NCBI GenBank assembly: GCA_045106985.1
Contig: JBGCFQ010000040.1
Location: forward strand, 1 to 64,000
Length of the DNA: 64,000 nucleotides
Direction: 5' to 3'
Source: JAUIET01 sp045106985
GTDB taxonomy: Bacteria; Pseudomonadota; Gammaproteobacteria; Pseudomonadales; JAUIET01
The notes under the pieces: generated by a model
Told to the model about the DNA's origin: nothing
The model's input: the letters and a program-made list of their open reading frames with translations, nothing else
Databases searched by the model: none
Shown: piece after piece, positions 16,113 through 25,909 of the stretch
How positions within the stretch are numbered: position 1 is the stretch's first letter
Layout: every line of letters starts with the position of its first letter
Translations under genes and position numbers: made by a program

Positions 16113-18485
16113 CTAGAATTCAAAGCCAAAACGTAGGCCGTAGGTTCTTGGTCGGCTGGGACCAAAGAAAAACCCGGGAGTTATCGCGCCATTGTTTGCC
16201 GAACCGTCGTAGTAGAGTTCGTCTGTCAAATTCTCTACGTAGGCGGTAACGCCCCATCCGGCGTCTGACTCGTAGCCAATACGCATAGACACGTCTTGGT
16301 AAGAGTCTATTACCGAGGTTTGGATATTGTCCCAACCGCCGCCGCGCTCAGATTCCCAAAACATTTCCAGTGCAGCAACAAGCTCGCCGCCGTTTGCTGG
16401 GTAGTTAGCGTTTAGAACAACAGCGCCGGAGAAGTCTGGTGCCCAGAAAAGTTTGCGACCTTCGCAGGTTCCTGGCTCGCCACAAACGAAGTCCAATCCG
16501 CGTGCTTCACTGTCAAACCATGCTGCCGCAAGATACACAGAAAAGTGTTCACTAAGCGGTGAGGTAAGAGTGAATTCAGCGCCCTTGCCTTCAGCCTCAT
16601 CGGTATTGCCAACACGCGCGCCTTGGTCAAAATAGTTGACTTGTAGGTCTTCGTAGTCGTACATAAAGACCGACAAACTTACGTTGCTTGCTTCAAACCA
16701 AGTGTCTTTATAACCGAGTTCGTAAGACCAAACGGTTTCGGGTTTAAAGGTACTTGGGCGAAGTCCATCGGCTTGGGTAAATGGCGCATCGGCACCGTCA
16801 GCAAACCACTGAAAGGTTGGTGTGGTCGGGTCGTTAACATCCGTTACCGAGAAGGTACCAAAGCCCCCAGATTTGCCGCCGCGGGTGGCGCTGGCATAAA
16901 ACAATCTGTCATCTGTTGGCTTGTATCGAATAATTACCCGTGGGGAGGTGTCGTCCCAATCCTGCGTATCAGTAAGCGCGCCATCCGTTGTAAAGCCCCA
17001 TAAAAAGTAAGGGCCAATGTCACTTTCAACGGGTAGCACAGTGGTTGAAAATTCCTTCTCATCAAAGGTATAGCGAACACCCAAGCTTACATCCCATTGA
17101 TCGTTAACGGCCCAGTCGAGGTTCACATAGGTTGCCCAGCCCGTATTCTTGCCGCTGACAATTCCTTGTTCTAACAGGTTGCCGTCAGACGAAGGCACGA
17201 AATCGCCGACTCCGTAGCCGGGCCCATAATAGGCTTGCCAATAACCAACATAGTCGGCGCAGTTGTAGGCGCCGTAATATGCACCATAGTAGGCACAAAA
17301 CGCTTCTTCAGAGCCGGCATTGGTAAACGTCACGTCAATATCTTCGCGATAATAGGAGGCGCCCGCGTACCATGACAGTGGGCCATCGGTTTGCGAAATA
17401 AGCTTCAGTTCTGTTTGGAAGTAACTGCCTTCCTGGTCTTGGCGGTAGTTACTTAAGTTGAGGTTACTGCCGTCGTAGTCTTCATTGTATAGATAGTCGT
17501 GGTCTTTATAACCTGTACTTGACTCAAGCGTTGCCCAATCAAGATCGTAGGCGATGTGCACGCCTAAGGTTAGAAGATCGGCGTCGTCGTTGCTGCCTAA
17601 CTCAAGATCGGAGGCAATTGTGCGACCGTCAGGAGACTCATTGATAGTGCCAACTAAGGCTTCAAGCGCGTCAACATTGTCTGTGCCTCTAATCGCTCTA
17701 TACGCTGTGCCAGATTGTTCGCGCGTCTCATAGTCTAATGTTGTGTACACAGACAAACGTTCATGCTCGTAGCTGCTAGACAGACGCAATGCTATTTTGT
17801 CGTGCGCAATTAAGTCAGGGCCACCGGAAAGGTTATCGACGTAGCCATCTTCGGTGGAATAGAACGAGGCAACTCGTAGTGCAAAGCGATCGTTAACCGG
17901 AATATTTACAGCGGCCTCTGTTACCAAGTGACCGCGCTGGCCTATATCAAAGTCCATGTAGCCGTTAGCGTCACCGCCCACTTCGGCGCGAGTGGTGTGC
18001 ACGCTGAATGCTCCGCCTATGGCGTTACGACCAAACAGGAAGCCCTGTGGCCCGCGCAATACTTCCGCCCGGTCAACATCAAACAGACTGGTGACTACCG
18101 CGCCATTTCGACCTTCGTATAAGTTGTTTTTGAAAAATGCCGCCGAAGGGTCTCCGCCAACTCCAAAATCTTGTGTTCGAATGCCACGAATACTAATCGC
18201 GTCAATAAAGCTGTCTTTACTGTTGCCTGTGACGCCCGGTGTTAAAGAAACCAGATCCTTTACATCATCGAGATTGGTTGCCCGAATAAAATCGCCAGAC
18301 ACTGCCGTTATAGCTAGCGGAATATCTTGTACTGATTCCTGTCGCTTGGTGGCTGTAACGATTATTTCCTCAAGCTCCTGGGCGCTTGATTCTGCAACTA
18401 AACTTGACGATAAAACAGCGAATGATATTGCTTGTGCAAGGCGGGTTTTGCGCGGAAACTCCTTGTACTGGATGCGGCCGTTCAT
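16113..18485 (-). CDS. TonB-dependent outer-membrane receptor
   Basis: A 790-residue outer-membrane transporter. The signal sequence ends around SSAQE, followed at once by the TonB box region EEIIVTATKR. The plug domain shows IPLAITAVSGDFI, the VTPGV-type stretch and EVLRGPQGFLFGRNAIGGA, all standard. A 22-strand barrel follows, ending in the C-terminal aromatic GLRFGFEF. AGGA lies seven bases before the ATG. An unusual Tyr-rich insertion (about residues 393-425, bases 17210-17308) with repeated YYGAY and two Cys sits in what should be an extracellular loop. The class is that of IroN/FyuA-like receptors widespread in marine sphingomonads and Cellvibrionales; substrate unknown. No TonB or regulator genes are adjacent. 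Confidence 0.93.
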   Translation of the reverse strand: MNGRIQYKEFPRKTRLAQAISFAVLSSSLVAESSAQELEEIIVTATKRQESVQDIPLAITAVSGDFIRATNLDDVKDLVSLTPGVTGNSKDSFIDAISIRGIRTQDFGVGGDPSAAFFKNNLYEGRNGAVVTSLFDVDRAEVLRGPQGFLFGRNAIGGAFSVHTTRAEVGGDANGYMDFDIGQRGHLVTEAAVNIPVNDRFALRVASFYSTEDGYVDNLSGGPDLIAHDKIALRLSSSYEHERLSVYTTLDYETREQSGTAYRAIRGTDNVDALEALVGTINESPDGRTIASDLELGSNDDADLLTLGVHIAYDLDWATLESSTGYKDHDYLYNEDYDGSNLNLSNYRQDQEGSYFQTELKLISQTDGPLSWYAGASYYREDIDVTFTNAGSEEAFCAYYGAYYGAYNCADYVGYWQAYYGPGYGVGDFVPSSDGNLLEQGIVSGKNTGWATYVNLDWAVNDQWDVSLGVRYTFDEKEFSTTVLPVESDIGPYFLWGFTTDGALTDTQDWDDTSPRVIIRYKPTDDRLFYASATRGGKSGGFGTFSVTDVNDPTTPTFQWFADGADAPFTQADGLRPSTFKPETVWSYELGYKDTWFEASNVSLSVFMYDYEDLQVNYFDQGARVGNTDEAEGKGAEFTLTSPLSEHFSVYLAAAWFDSEARGLDFVCGEPGTCEGRKLFWAPDFSGAVVLNANYPANGGELVAALEMFWESERGGGWDNIQTSVIDSYQDVSMRIGYESDAGWGVTAYVENLTDELYYDGSANNGAITPGFFFGPSRPRTYGLRFGFEF

Positions 18486-18708
18486 GCAGATTCCTCGGGT
18501 ATTTGAATGTATTTTTCTGGATGTTTTATCGGATGCCCCTTGAACCGCAGGGATCTCTCAGCATCTCTATACTTTTAATACTACTGCTCGCGATTAAGCC
18601 AGAAAATTAGGGTCCAAGCAATATGTTATTTTTTGCGTGCAGCTAAGGCCTTTTGCATCGAGTCCCTTTTCTCCAGCCTCATTTATCAGTGCTAGAAGGG
18701 GGGCAAGA

Positions 18709-20319
18709 TTAGTGACTTAAAAGTCCCTCAGATTTGAGGGTGTCAAGCATAGGTTGAAGCTGCGATTCATAGCGCCTCCAACGACCGATTGAACGGGTGT
18801 GCGCTGGTTCGCGCACCTGCACGGCACTTGCCGTTGAGACAGCCGCTGATTGCTGGTGGAAATTTAGGCAATCGTCTTCCCAGTCTAAACCTAGATGATC
18901 AACAAGCTTGTGTGCGTTGGGCTCCAGGTTACCGGCAAAATCTTCATACGATACATTGAACAGCCGATTTGGAAAGCGTTGCTGCCAGGTGTCCATAAGG
19001 CGCAAGTAGCGGGCATGGTGGCGTGCCATTTCCAGTTGGTCGTAGGAATGCAGGTAGGCGTCAGCGAATAATTGCTTATAACTGGCAAAGCAGGCATCCA
19101 TGGGGTCGCGAGTGAGATGAATGATCTTCGCGTTTGGCAAAGCGGCGAGTAACAAGGGTATATACAAATAGTTGCTGGGTAGCTTGTCGACAAAGTGAGG
19201 CGCATTGCCGCGCATTTTCTTGGTAGTCGCCATGTACATAGACCCTACTTCTTTAGGGTTTAGTTCGGCCGCGTGCTCGAACAGCTCCGGTGAAAAGCGG
19301 CGTGGGTCTCGGAACTTCGACAAGCGCCGTAAAGCAAGCCCAAACTGCTGCAATTCACCAGCTGACTTCACTTTTGAGTGGCTGGTGATTACACGTTCAA
19401 CCAGCGTGGTTCCTGTTCTGGGTTGACCGAGAATAAAGATAGGCTCAACGGCGCTGTTGCCCGGCTCACGGCTTTGTAGCCAGTCGGCAGTATAGGTTTC
19501 CTCCAAGCGGTTAAAAGTGTCGCGCTCGTTTTGTTCATCAAATTCTACTGTCTCCCTGCGTGCTCGTGCCCCTGCGTCGAATTCCTCAAACGCCTCCTCC
19601 CAGCGTTCTAGGTCTTCTAACTCCTTTCCCGCAGCGTAATGCATAAAAGCATCGCCTCGGTGGTTAACGGCATGGCCCCTTGGTCGGGTGCTCAATAGGT
19701 TTTGAATTTCTTTAATATGTGCGTCGCCATCGACCTTTCGTGTGCTGGACAGCATCCAGTGAGCTTGCGGGTTGGCCGGCTGCTGCTTTAATACTTCTCG
19801 TAGTTGCTGTTCGGCGTCGTCGGTCTCACCATGGTAAATTAGACTGTTTGCCAGGTTCACCATGTAAGGTACATGGCCGGGATTCTTCTCTACAGCTCGC
19901 CGATGCCATTCCAGCGCAGCATCGTGCTCACCCATCATTGAGTATACCGAACCGACTAGGTCGTGCACTAAGGGGTCAGCGGAGGCCTGTGTGGTGGCTT
20001 GTTCAAGCGCCGCGTCTGCACGGTTTACTTGCCCCTCGCTCATAAACAGCTTTGCAAGCTGTGCCCAGGCGGCGACGTGTTGCGGTTGGAGGTGGGTTAC
20101 CGATCCAAACGCGCTGAAGGCCGTTTTTCGGTCTTTAGCTTCTAAAGCAATTAGGCCAACAAGAAAGTGTGCCTGAACCAGATCAGGTTTTATTGCTAGC
20201 GCTTGGCGGCAACATTCCGAGGCCTGCTTAATTTCGTTTTGATGTAGAGCCAAAAAGCCTTTTTGCAGTAGCGCTTGCAACTGTTCTTGCTTTTCATTCC
20301 GGGGGCGTGATTGATTCAT
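18709..20319 (-). CDS. TPR-repeat sulfotransferase
   Basis: The N-terminal half (to about residue 230) is a run of tetratricopeptide repeats (for example QASECCRQALAIKPDLVQAH and ALEWHRRAVEKNPGHVPYM). The C-terminal half is a PAPS-dependent sulfotransferase: the 5'-phosphosulfate loop FILGQPRTGTTLVERVI and the 3'-phosphate segment KIIHLTRDPMDACFASYK are both clear. Bacterial proteins of this architecture sulfate peptides, lipids or glycans; the target is not known. I choose the ATG at 20319 (MNQSRPRN) for a 536-residue product; a GTG at 20358 would add 13 residues. It is divergent from the permease gene. Confidence 0.88.
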   Translation of the reverse strand: MNQSRPRNEKQEQLQALLQKGFLALHQNEIKQASECCRQALAIKPDLVQAHFLVGLIALEAKDRKTAFSAFGSVTHLQPQHVAAWAQLAKLFMSEGQVNRADAALEQATTQASADPLVHDLVGSVYSMMGEHDAALEWHRRAVEKNPGHVPYMVNLANSLIYHGETDDAEQQLREVLKQQPANPQAHWMLSSTRKVDGDAHIKEIQNLLSTRPRGHAVNHRGDAFMHYAAGKELEDLERWEEAFEEFDAGARARRETVEFDEQNERDTFNRLEETYTADWLQSREPGNSAVEPIFILGQPRTGTTLVERVITSHSKVKSAGELQQFGLALRRLSKFRDPRRFSPELFEHAAELNPKEVGSMYMATTKKMRGNAPHFVDKLPSNYLYIPLLLAALPNAKIIHLTRDPMDACFASYKQLFADAYLHSYDQLEMARHHARYLRLMDTWQQRFPNRLFNVSYEDFAGNLEPNAHKLVDHLGLDWEDDCLNFHQQSAAVSTASAVQVREPAHTRSIGRWRRYESQLQPMLDTLKSEGLLSH

Positions 20320-20387
20320 TGTTTGAATGTTAAATGGCTTTGTGGCCAAATGCCACACAGACTAATAACTATAAAAGGCTGAAGACT

Positions 20388-21758
20388 GTGTCGGAACCCG
20401 CTGTTCACCAAAAGACGCTGCGTCAAAGAGATTTGGTCCTGTTTACCGTGTCAGCTATTTTGCTGCTCGATACACTAGCTGCGGGAGCGTCTGTTGGGGC
20501 GTCCAGCATATTCTGGTGGGTCTTTCTGGGCATAGTATTTTTTATTCCATTTGCGATGATTTGTGCTGAGTTGGGCTGCACATACCCAGAGCAGGGTGGC
20601 ATTTACGCTTGGATACGAGACGCTTATGGCGGGCGTTGGGCATCGCGCGCTACCTGGTGTTATTGGGTGAACACCGCGGTTTGGATGCCGGCTATCTACA
20701 TTCTGTTTGCGGGTATTTTCAAGCAGATGTTCTACCCGGAAATGAGCTTGATGTGGCAAATAGCCATTGGTGTGGCGCTTTCCTGGGTGGCGGTATGGGT
20801 AAATGTACTAACGCTTGATGTAGGCAAGTGGGTTCCTAACCTTGGTGCGGTTCTGAAAGTAGTCGTGTTCCTCGTTGTGATTTTTGGCGCGGTGTCTTAT
20901 ACCCAAACTCACGGCATGGCCAACCCCCTAAATTTGGAAAGCTTAACGCCGAGTTGGAACGAAGGCCTGCAGTACATACCAGTTATTATTTACGGCATGC
21001 TCGGCTTCGAATTAATTAGCTCTAGCAGTGAAGAAATGAAAAACCCTGCGCGTGACGTTCCAAGGGCTGTTTTTTTGTCGGGCCTTATTATAATCCTGTT
21101 ATACCTGTTTGGTACCATGGCGATATTGGCAGCGATTCCGGTTGGCGACATTAATCTAGTTGAAGGTCTGGTTGATACATTGCGTCTCTTTTACGGTGGT
21201 TCGGAGATAGGGCAGTGGTTTGTGATCGCTCTTGGTGTTGCAACAATGTTCACCTTTTTCTCAAACGCAGTTACTTGGTCACTTGGCTGCAATAGGTCAG
21301 CTGCTGAGGCAGCAATGGAAGGCGAACTGCCGGCTGTATTTGCGATGCATCATAAAACGCGTGGCACTCCAGTTGGTGCGGCGGTGTTGATGGGTGTTGT
21401 GAGTACAGTAACGATTTGCTTGTATGGTTTTTTATCGGGTTCAAACGAAGATTTGTTTTGGTCTTTGTTTGCCTTCAGTGCGGTTATCTTTCTGTTGCCA
21501 TATCAAGGCATGCTGCTGGCCTACATAAAACTGAGGGTGATCGACACTGAGCGTCACAGACCCTATCGGGTACCGGGCGGATTGTTGACAGCCAAGCTGT
21601 GCGCAACGGTCTGTATGTTTATTCTTGGGGTGTCGACCTTCTTGTTTATGTACACACCAGGCGAAGGTTGGCAAATGCCTGTTGTATTGGGTGTAGCGTG
21701 TTTATTGGTGATTGGCGAGTTGGTTATTCGCAGTGCCGAGCTACCAAAAGAAGTTTGA
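20388..21758 (+). CDS. APC-superfamily amino-acid permease
   Basis: A polytopic inner-membrane transporter with about 12 predicted helices. Diagnostic pieces are the first-helix stretch LLDTLAAGASVGASS, the loop motif SSEEMKNPARDVPRA (the conserved EExxNPxRxxP of APC carriers) and the Pro-rich end of helix 10. It probably exchanges or takes up amino acids or amines; the closest look is to the glutamate/GABA-antiporter-like and basic amino-acid branches. An ATG at 20334 exists, but it is only 14 bases from the divergent sulfotransferase start. I prefer the GTG at 20388, with AAGG about nine bases upstream. Confidence 0.87.
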   Translation: MSEPAVHQKTLRQRDLVLFTVSAILLLDTLAAGASVGASSIFWWVFLGIVFFIPFAMICAELGCTYPEQGGIYAWIRDAYGGRWASRATWCYWVNTAVWMPAIYILFAGIFKQMFYPEMSLMWQIAIGVALSWVAVWVNVLTLDVGKWVPNLGAVLKVVVFLVVIFGAVSYTQTHGMANPLNLESLTPSWNEGLQYIPVIIYGMLGFELISSSSEEMKNPARDVPRAVFLSGLIIILLYLFGTMAILAAIPVGDINLVEGLVDTLRLFYGGSEIGQWFVIALGVATMFTFFSNAVTWSLGCNRSAAEAAMEGELPAVFAMHHKTRGTPVGAAVLMGVVSTVTICLYGFLSGSNEDLFWSLFAFSAVIFLLPYQGMLLAYIKLRVIDTERHRPYRVPGGLLTAKLCATVCMFILGVSTFLFMYTPGEGWQMPVVLGVACLLVIGELVIRSAELPKEV

Positions 21759-21864
21759 GTTTTTTTTAGCATCCTATGGAGTCGGAGGCGGCCTGTGCTA
21801 GACCGCCTTAAACTATTGCTGATAGAGTAAGTTTGATGAGCTTCTGTTTTCAGAGAAGAACTCT

Positions 21865-21894
21865 TTTAGCGAGGGTCTCTTTAGCGAGGGTCTA
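21865..21894. repeat. 15-bp direct tandem duplication covering a stop codon
   Basis: The unit containing TTTAGCGAGGGTCT occurs twice in tandem with a 15-base period. On the minus strand it encodes D-P-R-stop, then R-D-P-R-stop in the same frame, so the duplicated unit supplies a second in-frame stop five codons after the first. The duplication lies exactly at the end of the FMN-binding protein gene and looks like a recent slippage event. Confidence 0.8.
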
Positions 21895-22471
21895 GGCCGC
21901 GTTTCTTACGCTCCGCGTTCATGCGTTCTTTGTCACCAGACAAACGCTCGCCCAGTTCGTCTTCCGTGGCTGTGCCGGCCATGTGCTTTTCAGCCGTTCC
22001 ACCGTTGTACATGATTTTCTTAACAGGGGTGACTTCCAACACGGTGCGCAGTGGTGAGTCTAGCAAGTTATAAAAGAACGCCTTGCCTTCTTCGCTGTCA
22101 GGGTTGAGCTTTGCTGAAAGCGCTTTGTACATCCAATCTTTAGTCGCATCATCGTCTTTGAATTTGCCAATACCTTTGAAGGTAATAGCGCCTTTTGGCA
22201 GGCTCTCGTGCTGCTGCGGATAGCCAGCGCTGCTCACAACAACAGATACACGCTCGTCACGTTGTATTGCAGCCGCTCGGTGACGATGTGCTGCGAAGGT
22301 GAGCCATATCTTACCTTCGTGCCATACAAATGCATGTGTAACGCCCACCGGCCAGCCATCCTTGGTGCCCCACATAAGCACGCACTCTACTGAGTTGTTC
22401 ATCAAGTCGTCGATTTCCGCATCAGTGAACGGATAGATTGATACGATTTCGTGATCCGTGGTTTGAGCCAT
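21881..22471 (-). CDS. Pyridoxamine 5'-phosphate oxidase-like FMN-binding protein
   Basis: A 196-residue split-barrel flavoprotein. The stretch VECVLMWGTKDGWPVGVTHAFVWHEGKIWLTFAAHRHRAAAIQRDERVSVVV is the standard PPOX-like core, of which the central portion KIWLTFAAHRHRAAAIQRD contains the FMN-phosphate contacts. It is not PdxH itself, being closer to the general stress or F420/FMN-dependent reductase branch. AAGGA precedes the ATG by nine bases. A 15-base tandem duplication covers the stop codon, giving two in-frame stops. Function remains unassigned; such proteins bind FMN, F420 or heme. Confidence 0.8.
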   Translation of the reverse strand: MAQTTDHEIVSIYPFTDAEIDDLMNNSVECVLMWGTKDGWPVGVTHAFVWHEGKIWLTFAAHRHRAAAIQRDERVSVVVSSAGYPQQHESLPKGAITFKGIGKFKDDDATKDWMYKALSAKLNPDSEEGKAFFYNLLDSPLRTVLEVTPVKKIMYNGGTAEKHMAGTATEDELGERLSGDKERMNAERKKRGLDPR

Positions 22472-22752
22472 CGTTTTATTTCCTTCTGCTTTTAGATTTT
22501 AATTTCAATTCTATTAATTTCAGCAGCAGTATACTAGATCGAAAAAAATCCTCAGTTTTTCCTTCCCTGCCGCAGGGGTTCTCAATATTGATCAGCGATA
22601 CTAAATGGGAAGCTTGGACTTGGCTGATGGAACGCTATACAGCTGGCTCACTTGTTTAATTTCGCTAGATTGTTCATTATCGAACTGTATGTCTAAGCAA
22701 TGAAGTGGCAACTTTGTAATGAGGATGCGGTTACACGTCGTAGGAGTGTTTG

Positions 22753-24645
22753 ATGGATGATAAAAGGCTTGGTATGAATCGTGCTATTTCGCGACGCGAT
22801 TTCGTGAATGGCGCGAAGTCAGTGGCTATGGGCGCGGCTATTTCAGGTTGCGCATCACCCGCAGTCCAACAACGCTCAGCTGCAATTCATGATTACCCAC
22901 CGGCAAAAACAGGCCTGCGTGGCAGTCACACCGGTTCATATGAGGTCGCACACGAGTTGGCACGTGCTGGGCGGCGCGATTGGGGGCCGGTACAAAAGAA
23001 CAATGAGGACCCCTATGACTTGATCGTGGTGGGAGCGGGTATTAGTGGTTTGGCAGCGGCACATTTTTATCGTCAGCGTGATCCCTTTGCGCGCATTCTT
23101 ATTCTTGACAACCATGATGACTTTGGCGGCCATGCAAAGCGTAATGAGTTTTATTACAAAAATAAAAGCTACCTAAGTTACGGTGGCAGCCAGTCACTGG
23201 AAGACCCTGGCTCATACAGCGCTGTAGCCAAAGGCCTGTTGGCTGACATTGGTGTCGATACAAAGCGTTTCGAAACCGCCTACGACCAAGACTTCTTTCA
23301 ACGTCATGACCTAGGCGGTAGCGTTTATTTTGACAAGGAAGCTTATGGTTCGGACAAGTTAGTCGCTTACCCGATGCAAACCTACGATAATTTCTTACCA
23401 CTCGCTGAACCGCATATGAGCCTTGAGCAGGCCGTAGCGCAAATGCCATTATCGGCCGAAGCACAACAACAGCTCAGTCGGTTGATGGGCATCAACGAGA
23501 ATCTTTTAACCGACATTGCAGCTGAAGATCAGAAAGAGTACCTCAGGAATATTAGTTATAAAGACTTTTTAGTTAGACATATTGGTATTGATAGCCCGGA
23601 AGTGTTCTCATTTTTACAGGGCTTAACAAATGACTCGCTTTCTAGCATAGAAACGGCAACGGCCTTGGGTTTGATTGGCTATGTTGGCCTGCCAGGCTTG
23701 AACGCGACAGCGCTTGCTGGTGCCGATGAAGAATCTGAACCCTACATCTTTCATTTTCCGGACGGTAATGCCTCTATTGCCAGGTTGTTAGTTAGAAGAA
23801 TGATCCCGGCTGTGGCTCAAGGTAATAGCATGGAAGATATAGTAGCCGCGCCTTTTGATTACAGCCAACTGGACCGCGCTGATTCTAGCACTCGGATACG
23901 TCTTAATTCCACGGCGGTGAAGGTGGAGCACGATAACGAACGACACGTTCGGGTGCAGTTTGTGCGCGACGGTAGAGCGTATCAAGTGTCGGCAAAACAA
24001 TGCGTGCTGGCTACCTATAACGCTATCATTCCTCATTTGTGCCCAGAGTTGGATGAAGGTCAGGCGAAAGCACTCGAATGGTCAGTCAAGTCACCGATTA
24101 TTTATACCAGCGTGTTGTTGAGTAACTGGAGAGCTTGGAAGAATTTGAGTATTGCTCAGATATCGGCCCCTTCTTCCTATTATTCAGTGAGTTTTCTTGA
24201 TTTCCCGATCAGCATGGGCGGCTATCGTTTTTCACATTCGCCTGACGATCCTATTGTGGTGCATATGGAGCGTTTTGCTCTCGGTGCAAATACCTTGGCT
24301 TCACCTAGGGAGCAACGCATTGCCGGAAGGCATGAATTGTTCGCTACTCCTTTTGAAAATATAGAGCGAGAGACTCGTAAACAGCTTGCAGGTGCTTTAG
24401 GTGAAGGTGGCTTTGACCCGGCGAGTGATATTGTGGGTATAACCGTTAATCGCTGGGCCCATGGATATGCGAGATCACGAAACCCCATGTACGACGATAT
24501 GTCTGCCGCCGTGCCGGCCCACGAAGCAGGACGCCAAACCTTAGGCAATATCGCCATAGCCAACTCAGATGCGGCTGCCAGTGCTACAATGGACGCCGCA
24601 ATAGACCAGGCCCATAGGGCTGTAGAAGACCTGTTCGCCACTTAG
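22753..24645 (+). CDS. Tat-exported FAD-dependent amine oxidase-like protein (spermidine dehydrogenase-like)
   Basis: The N-terminus holds a twin-arginine signal (ISRRDFVNGAKSVAMGAA) followed by a lipobox-like I-S-G-C, so the protein is exported folded and may be lipid anchored. After the segment PPAKTGLRGSHTGSYEVAH, which I know from the SpdH-like family, comes the FAD-binding motif IVVGAGISGLAAAHFY with DNHDDFGGHA. Overall 630 residues. By family similarity it may oxidise polyamines or other amines in the periplasm. I chose the ATG at 22753 because AGGAG lies six bases before it (a TTG at 22750 is less likely). The MBL hydrolase gene follows after 26 bases and may be co-transcribed. Confidence 0.85.
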   Translation: MDDKRLGMNRAISRRDFVNGAKSVAMGAAISGCASPAVQQRSAAIHDYPPAKTGLRGSHTGSYEVAHELARAGRRDWGPVQKNNEDPYDLIVVGAGISGLAAAHFYRQRDPFARILILDNHDDFGGHAKRNEFYYKNKSYLSYGGSQSLEDPGSYSAVAKGLLADIGVDTKRFETAYDQDFFQRHDLGGSVYFDKEAYGSDKLVAYPMQTYDNFLPLAEPHMSLEQAVAQMPLSAEAQQQLSRLMGINENLLTDIAAEDQKEYLRNISYKDFLVRHIGIDSPEVFSFLQGLTNDSLSSIETATALGLIGYVGLPGLNATALAGADEESEPYIFHFPDGNASIARLLVRRMIPAVAQGNSMEDIVAAPFDYSQLDRADSSTRIRLNSTAVKVEHDNERHVRVQFVRDGRAYQVSAKQCVLATYNAIIPHLCPELDEGQAKALEWSVKSPIIYTSVLLSNWRAWKNLSIAQISAPSSYYSVSFLDFPISMGGYRFSHSPDDPIVVHMERFALGANTLASPREQRIAGRHELFATPFENIERETRKQLAGALGEGGFDPASDIVGITVNRWAHGYARSRNPMYDDMSAAVPAHEAGRQTLGNIAIANSDAAASATMDAAIDQAHRAVEDLFAT

Positions 24646-24671
24646 CTAAATCAAAGAAGGCCTGAAACAGA

Positions 24672-25613
24672 GTGAAACTCTTACTTAGTATTATTATTGC
24701 GATTCCTTTGCTGGTTGGAGCAATAATCGGGCAGAGACACTTAATAATGTTTGACCTACTGGGCGCGGGTGAGCCAGCTCCTTTGGTTGAGGGGGTAGAT
24801 GAGGGCTCCAGTGTTCGTTGGCATGACGATTATTTTACGATACAGGCCTTGGATGAGCGAACCTTTGCAATTGGTGAACCCCGTTACGAACAGCAAAACT
24901 ACAGTTACCTAATAGTGGGGAGTGAGCGAGCTGTTCTGTTCGACGCTGGCCCAGGTTTTAGAGATATTCGCGCTGTGGCCGAGTCTCTCACTGACCGGCC
25001 CATCACTTTTGTACCGTCTCATTTCCATTATGATCATATTGGCAATACAGTGACGTTTGAACGTGTTGCTGTTGTTGACCTTCCATACCTTCGTGAGCGT
25101 GTAACTAACAACGCGTTGCAACTAAGCTGGCAAGAACATCTTGGCGCAGCGGAAGGAGTGAAAACGCCGACCTTAAAGGTTCATGAATGGCTGGAGCCCG
25201 ACTCAGTCATGTCTTTGGGTGATAGGCAATTGCAGGTACTTTATACGCCTGGACACACTGAAGATTCCATATCGCTTCTTGATGTAGACAGTGGCAGTCT
25301 CTTCAGTGGTGATTTCATCTACCCTGGCTCACTCTATGCCTTTCTACCCAACAGTAACCTAGCTAGCTACTTGCGGTCTGCTGAAACAGTGCTGTCAGTT
25401 GCAGCGACTAATGTCAGAATTTTTGGCGCGCACAGAGACAAGCCACCAGGGGCGCCTGAATTAGCTGTTTCTGATGTAAACGATTTGCAGGCCTTATTAA
25501 GGGACATTCAAGCGGGAGAGGCGCAGGCAAGCGGTAAGTATCCTTTGGTCTATGTGGTTAATGAACGTCTGCAGCTACTCACGGAGCCACGCTGGCTTGA
25601 GAACTGGAGATGA
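24672..25613 (+). CDS. Metallo-beta-lactamase-fold hydrolase
   Basis: A 313-residue hydrolase with an N-terminal hydrophobic segment (LLLSIIIAIPLLVGAIIG) that acts as signal or anchor, placing the enzyme at the periplasmic face. The di-metal site is intact: SHFHYDHIGN (HxHxDH), the later His in TPGHTEDSI, the bridging Asp in SGDFIYPG and the final His in GAHRDK. It starts with GTG; AGAAGG is about eleven bases upstream. The substrate is unknown. Being 26 bases after the SpdH-like gene, it may work on a product of that enzyme, but this is only positional. Confidence 0.85.
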   Translation: MKLLLSIIIAIPLLVGAIIGQRHLIMFDLLGAGEPAPLVEGVDEGSSVRWHDDYFTIQALDERTFAIGEPRYEQQNYSYLIVGSERAVLFDAGPGFRDIRAVAESLTDRPITFVPSHFHYDHIGNTVTFERVAVVDLPYLRERVTNNALQLSWQEHLGAAEGVKTPTLKVHEWLEPDSVMSLGDRQLQVLYTPGHTEDSISLLDVDSGSLFSGDFIYPGSLYAFLPNSNLASYLRSAETVLSVAATNVRIFGAHRDKPPGAPELAVSDVNDLQALLRDIQAGEAQASGKYPLVYVVNERLQLLTEPRWLENWR

Positions 25614-25762
25614 AATGCCGCGTTTAAGGGTAGGCCCTACGCTGCGTTTTCCTAAGCTAACATATCAACTTTTTCATTTAAGCGAACTTTCATAAGTCAT
25701 GAATTATCAGTTGCGCGGAATTGCCAGCCGCAAAGGCAAATGAGAGGGTATTCTTTTGCGTT

Positions 25763-25782
25763 GGACCGTAAAAAAGCGGTCC
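25763..25782. other. Hairpin in the gap before the O-antigen ligase-like gene
   Basis: GGACCG, 8-base A-rich loop, CGGTCC: a 6-bp GC-rich stem, extendable by two T-G pairs. It lies 150 bases after the MBL hydrolase stop. No T tract follows on either strand. The surrounding 296-base gap shows no gene. Confidence 0.4.
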
Positions 25783-25909
25783 GGCTCTCGAAAGTATTGT
25801 TAAAAATAAAGGTTATGATTCCCGGTGATCAGTAGTCGCGCAGTTCTGGCATCTGCATTACTATGTGCTCCGTCTCCCAGACTAGGGAATTCAAAGGAAA
25901 CGGCCTCCG

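Noticed and set aside
21786..21808. Stem AGGCGG/CCGCCT between the permease and the FMN-binding protein genes
   Set aside because: It has an 11-base loop and no T tract on the correct side of either gene; too weak to call a terminator.
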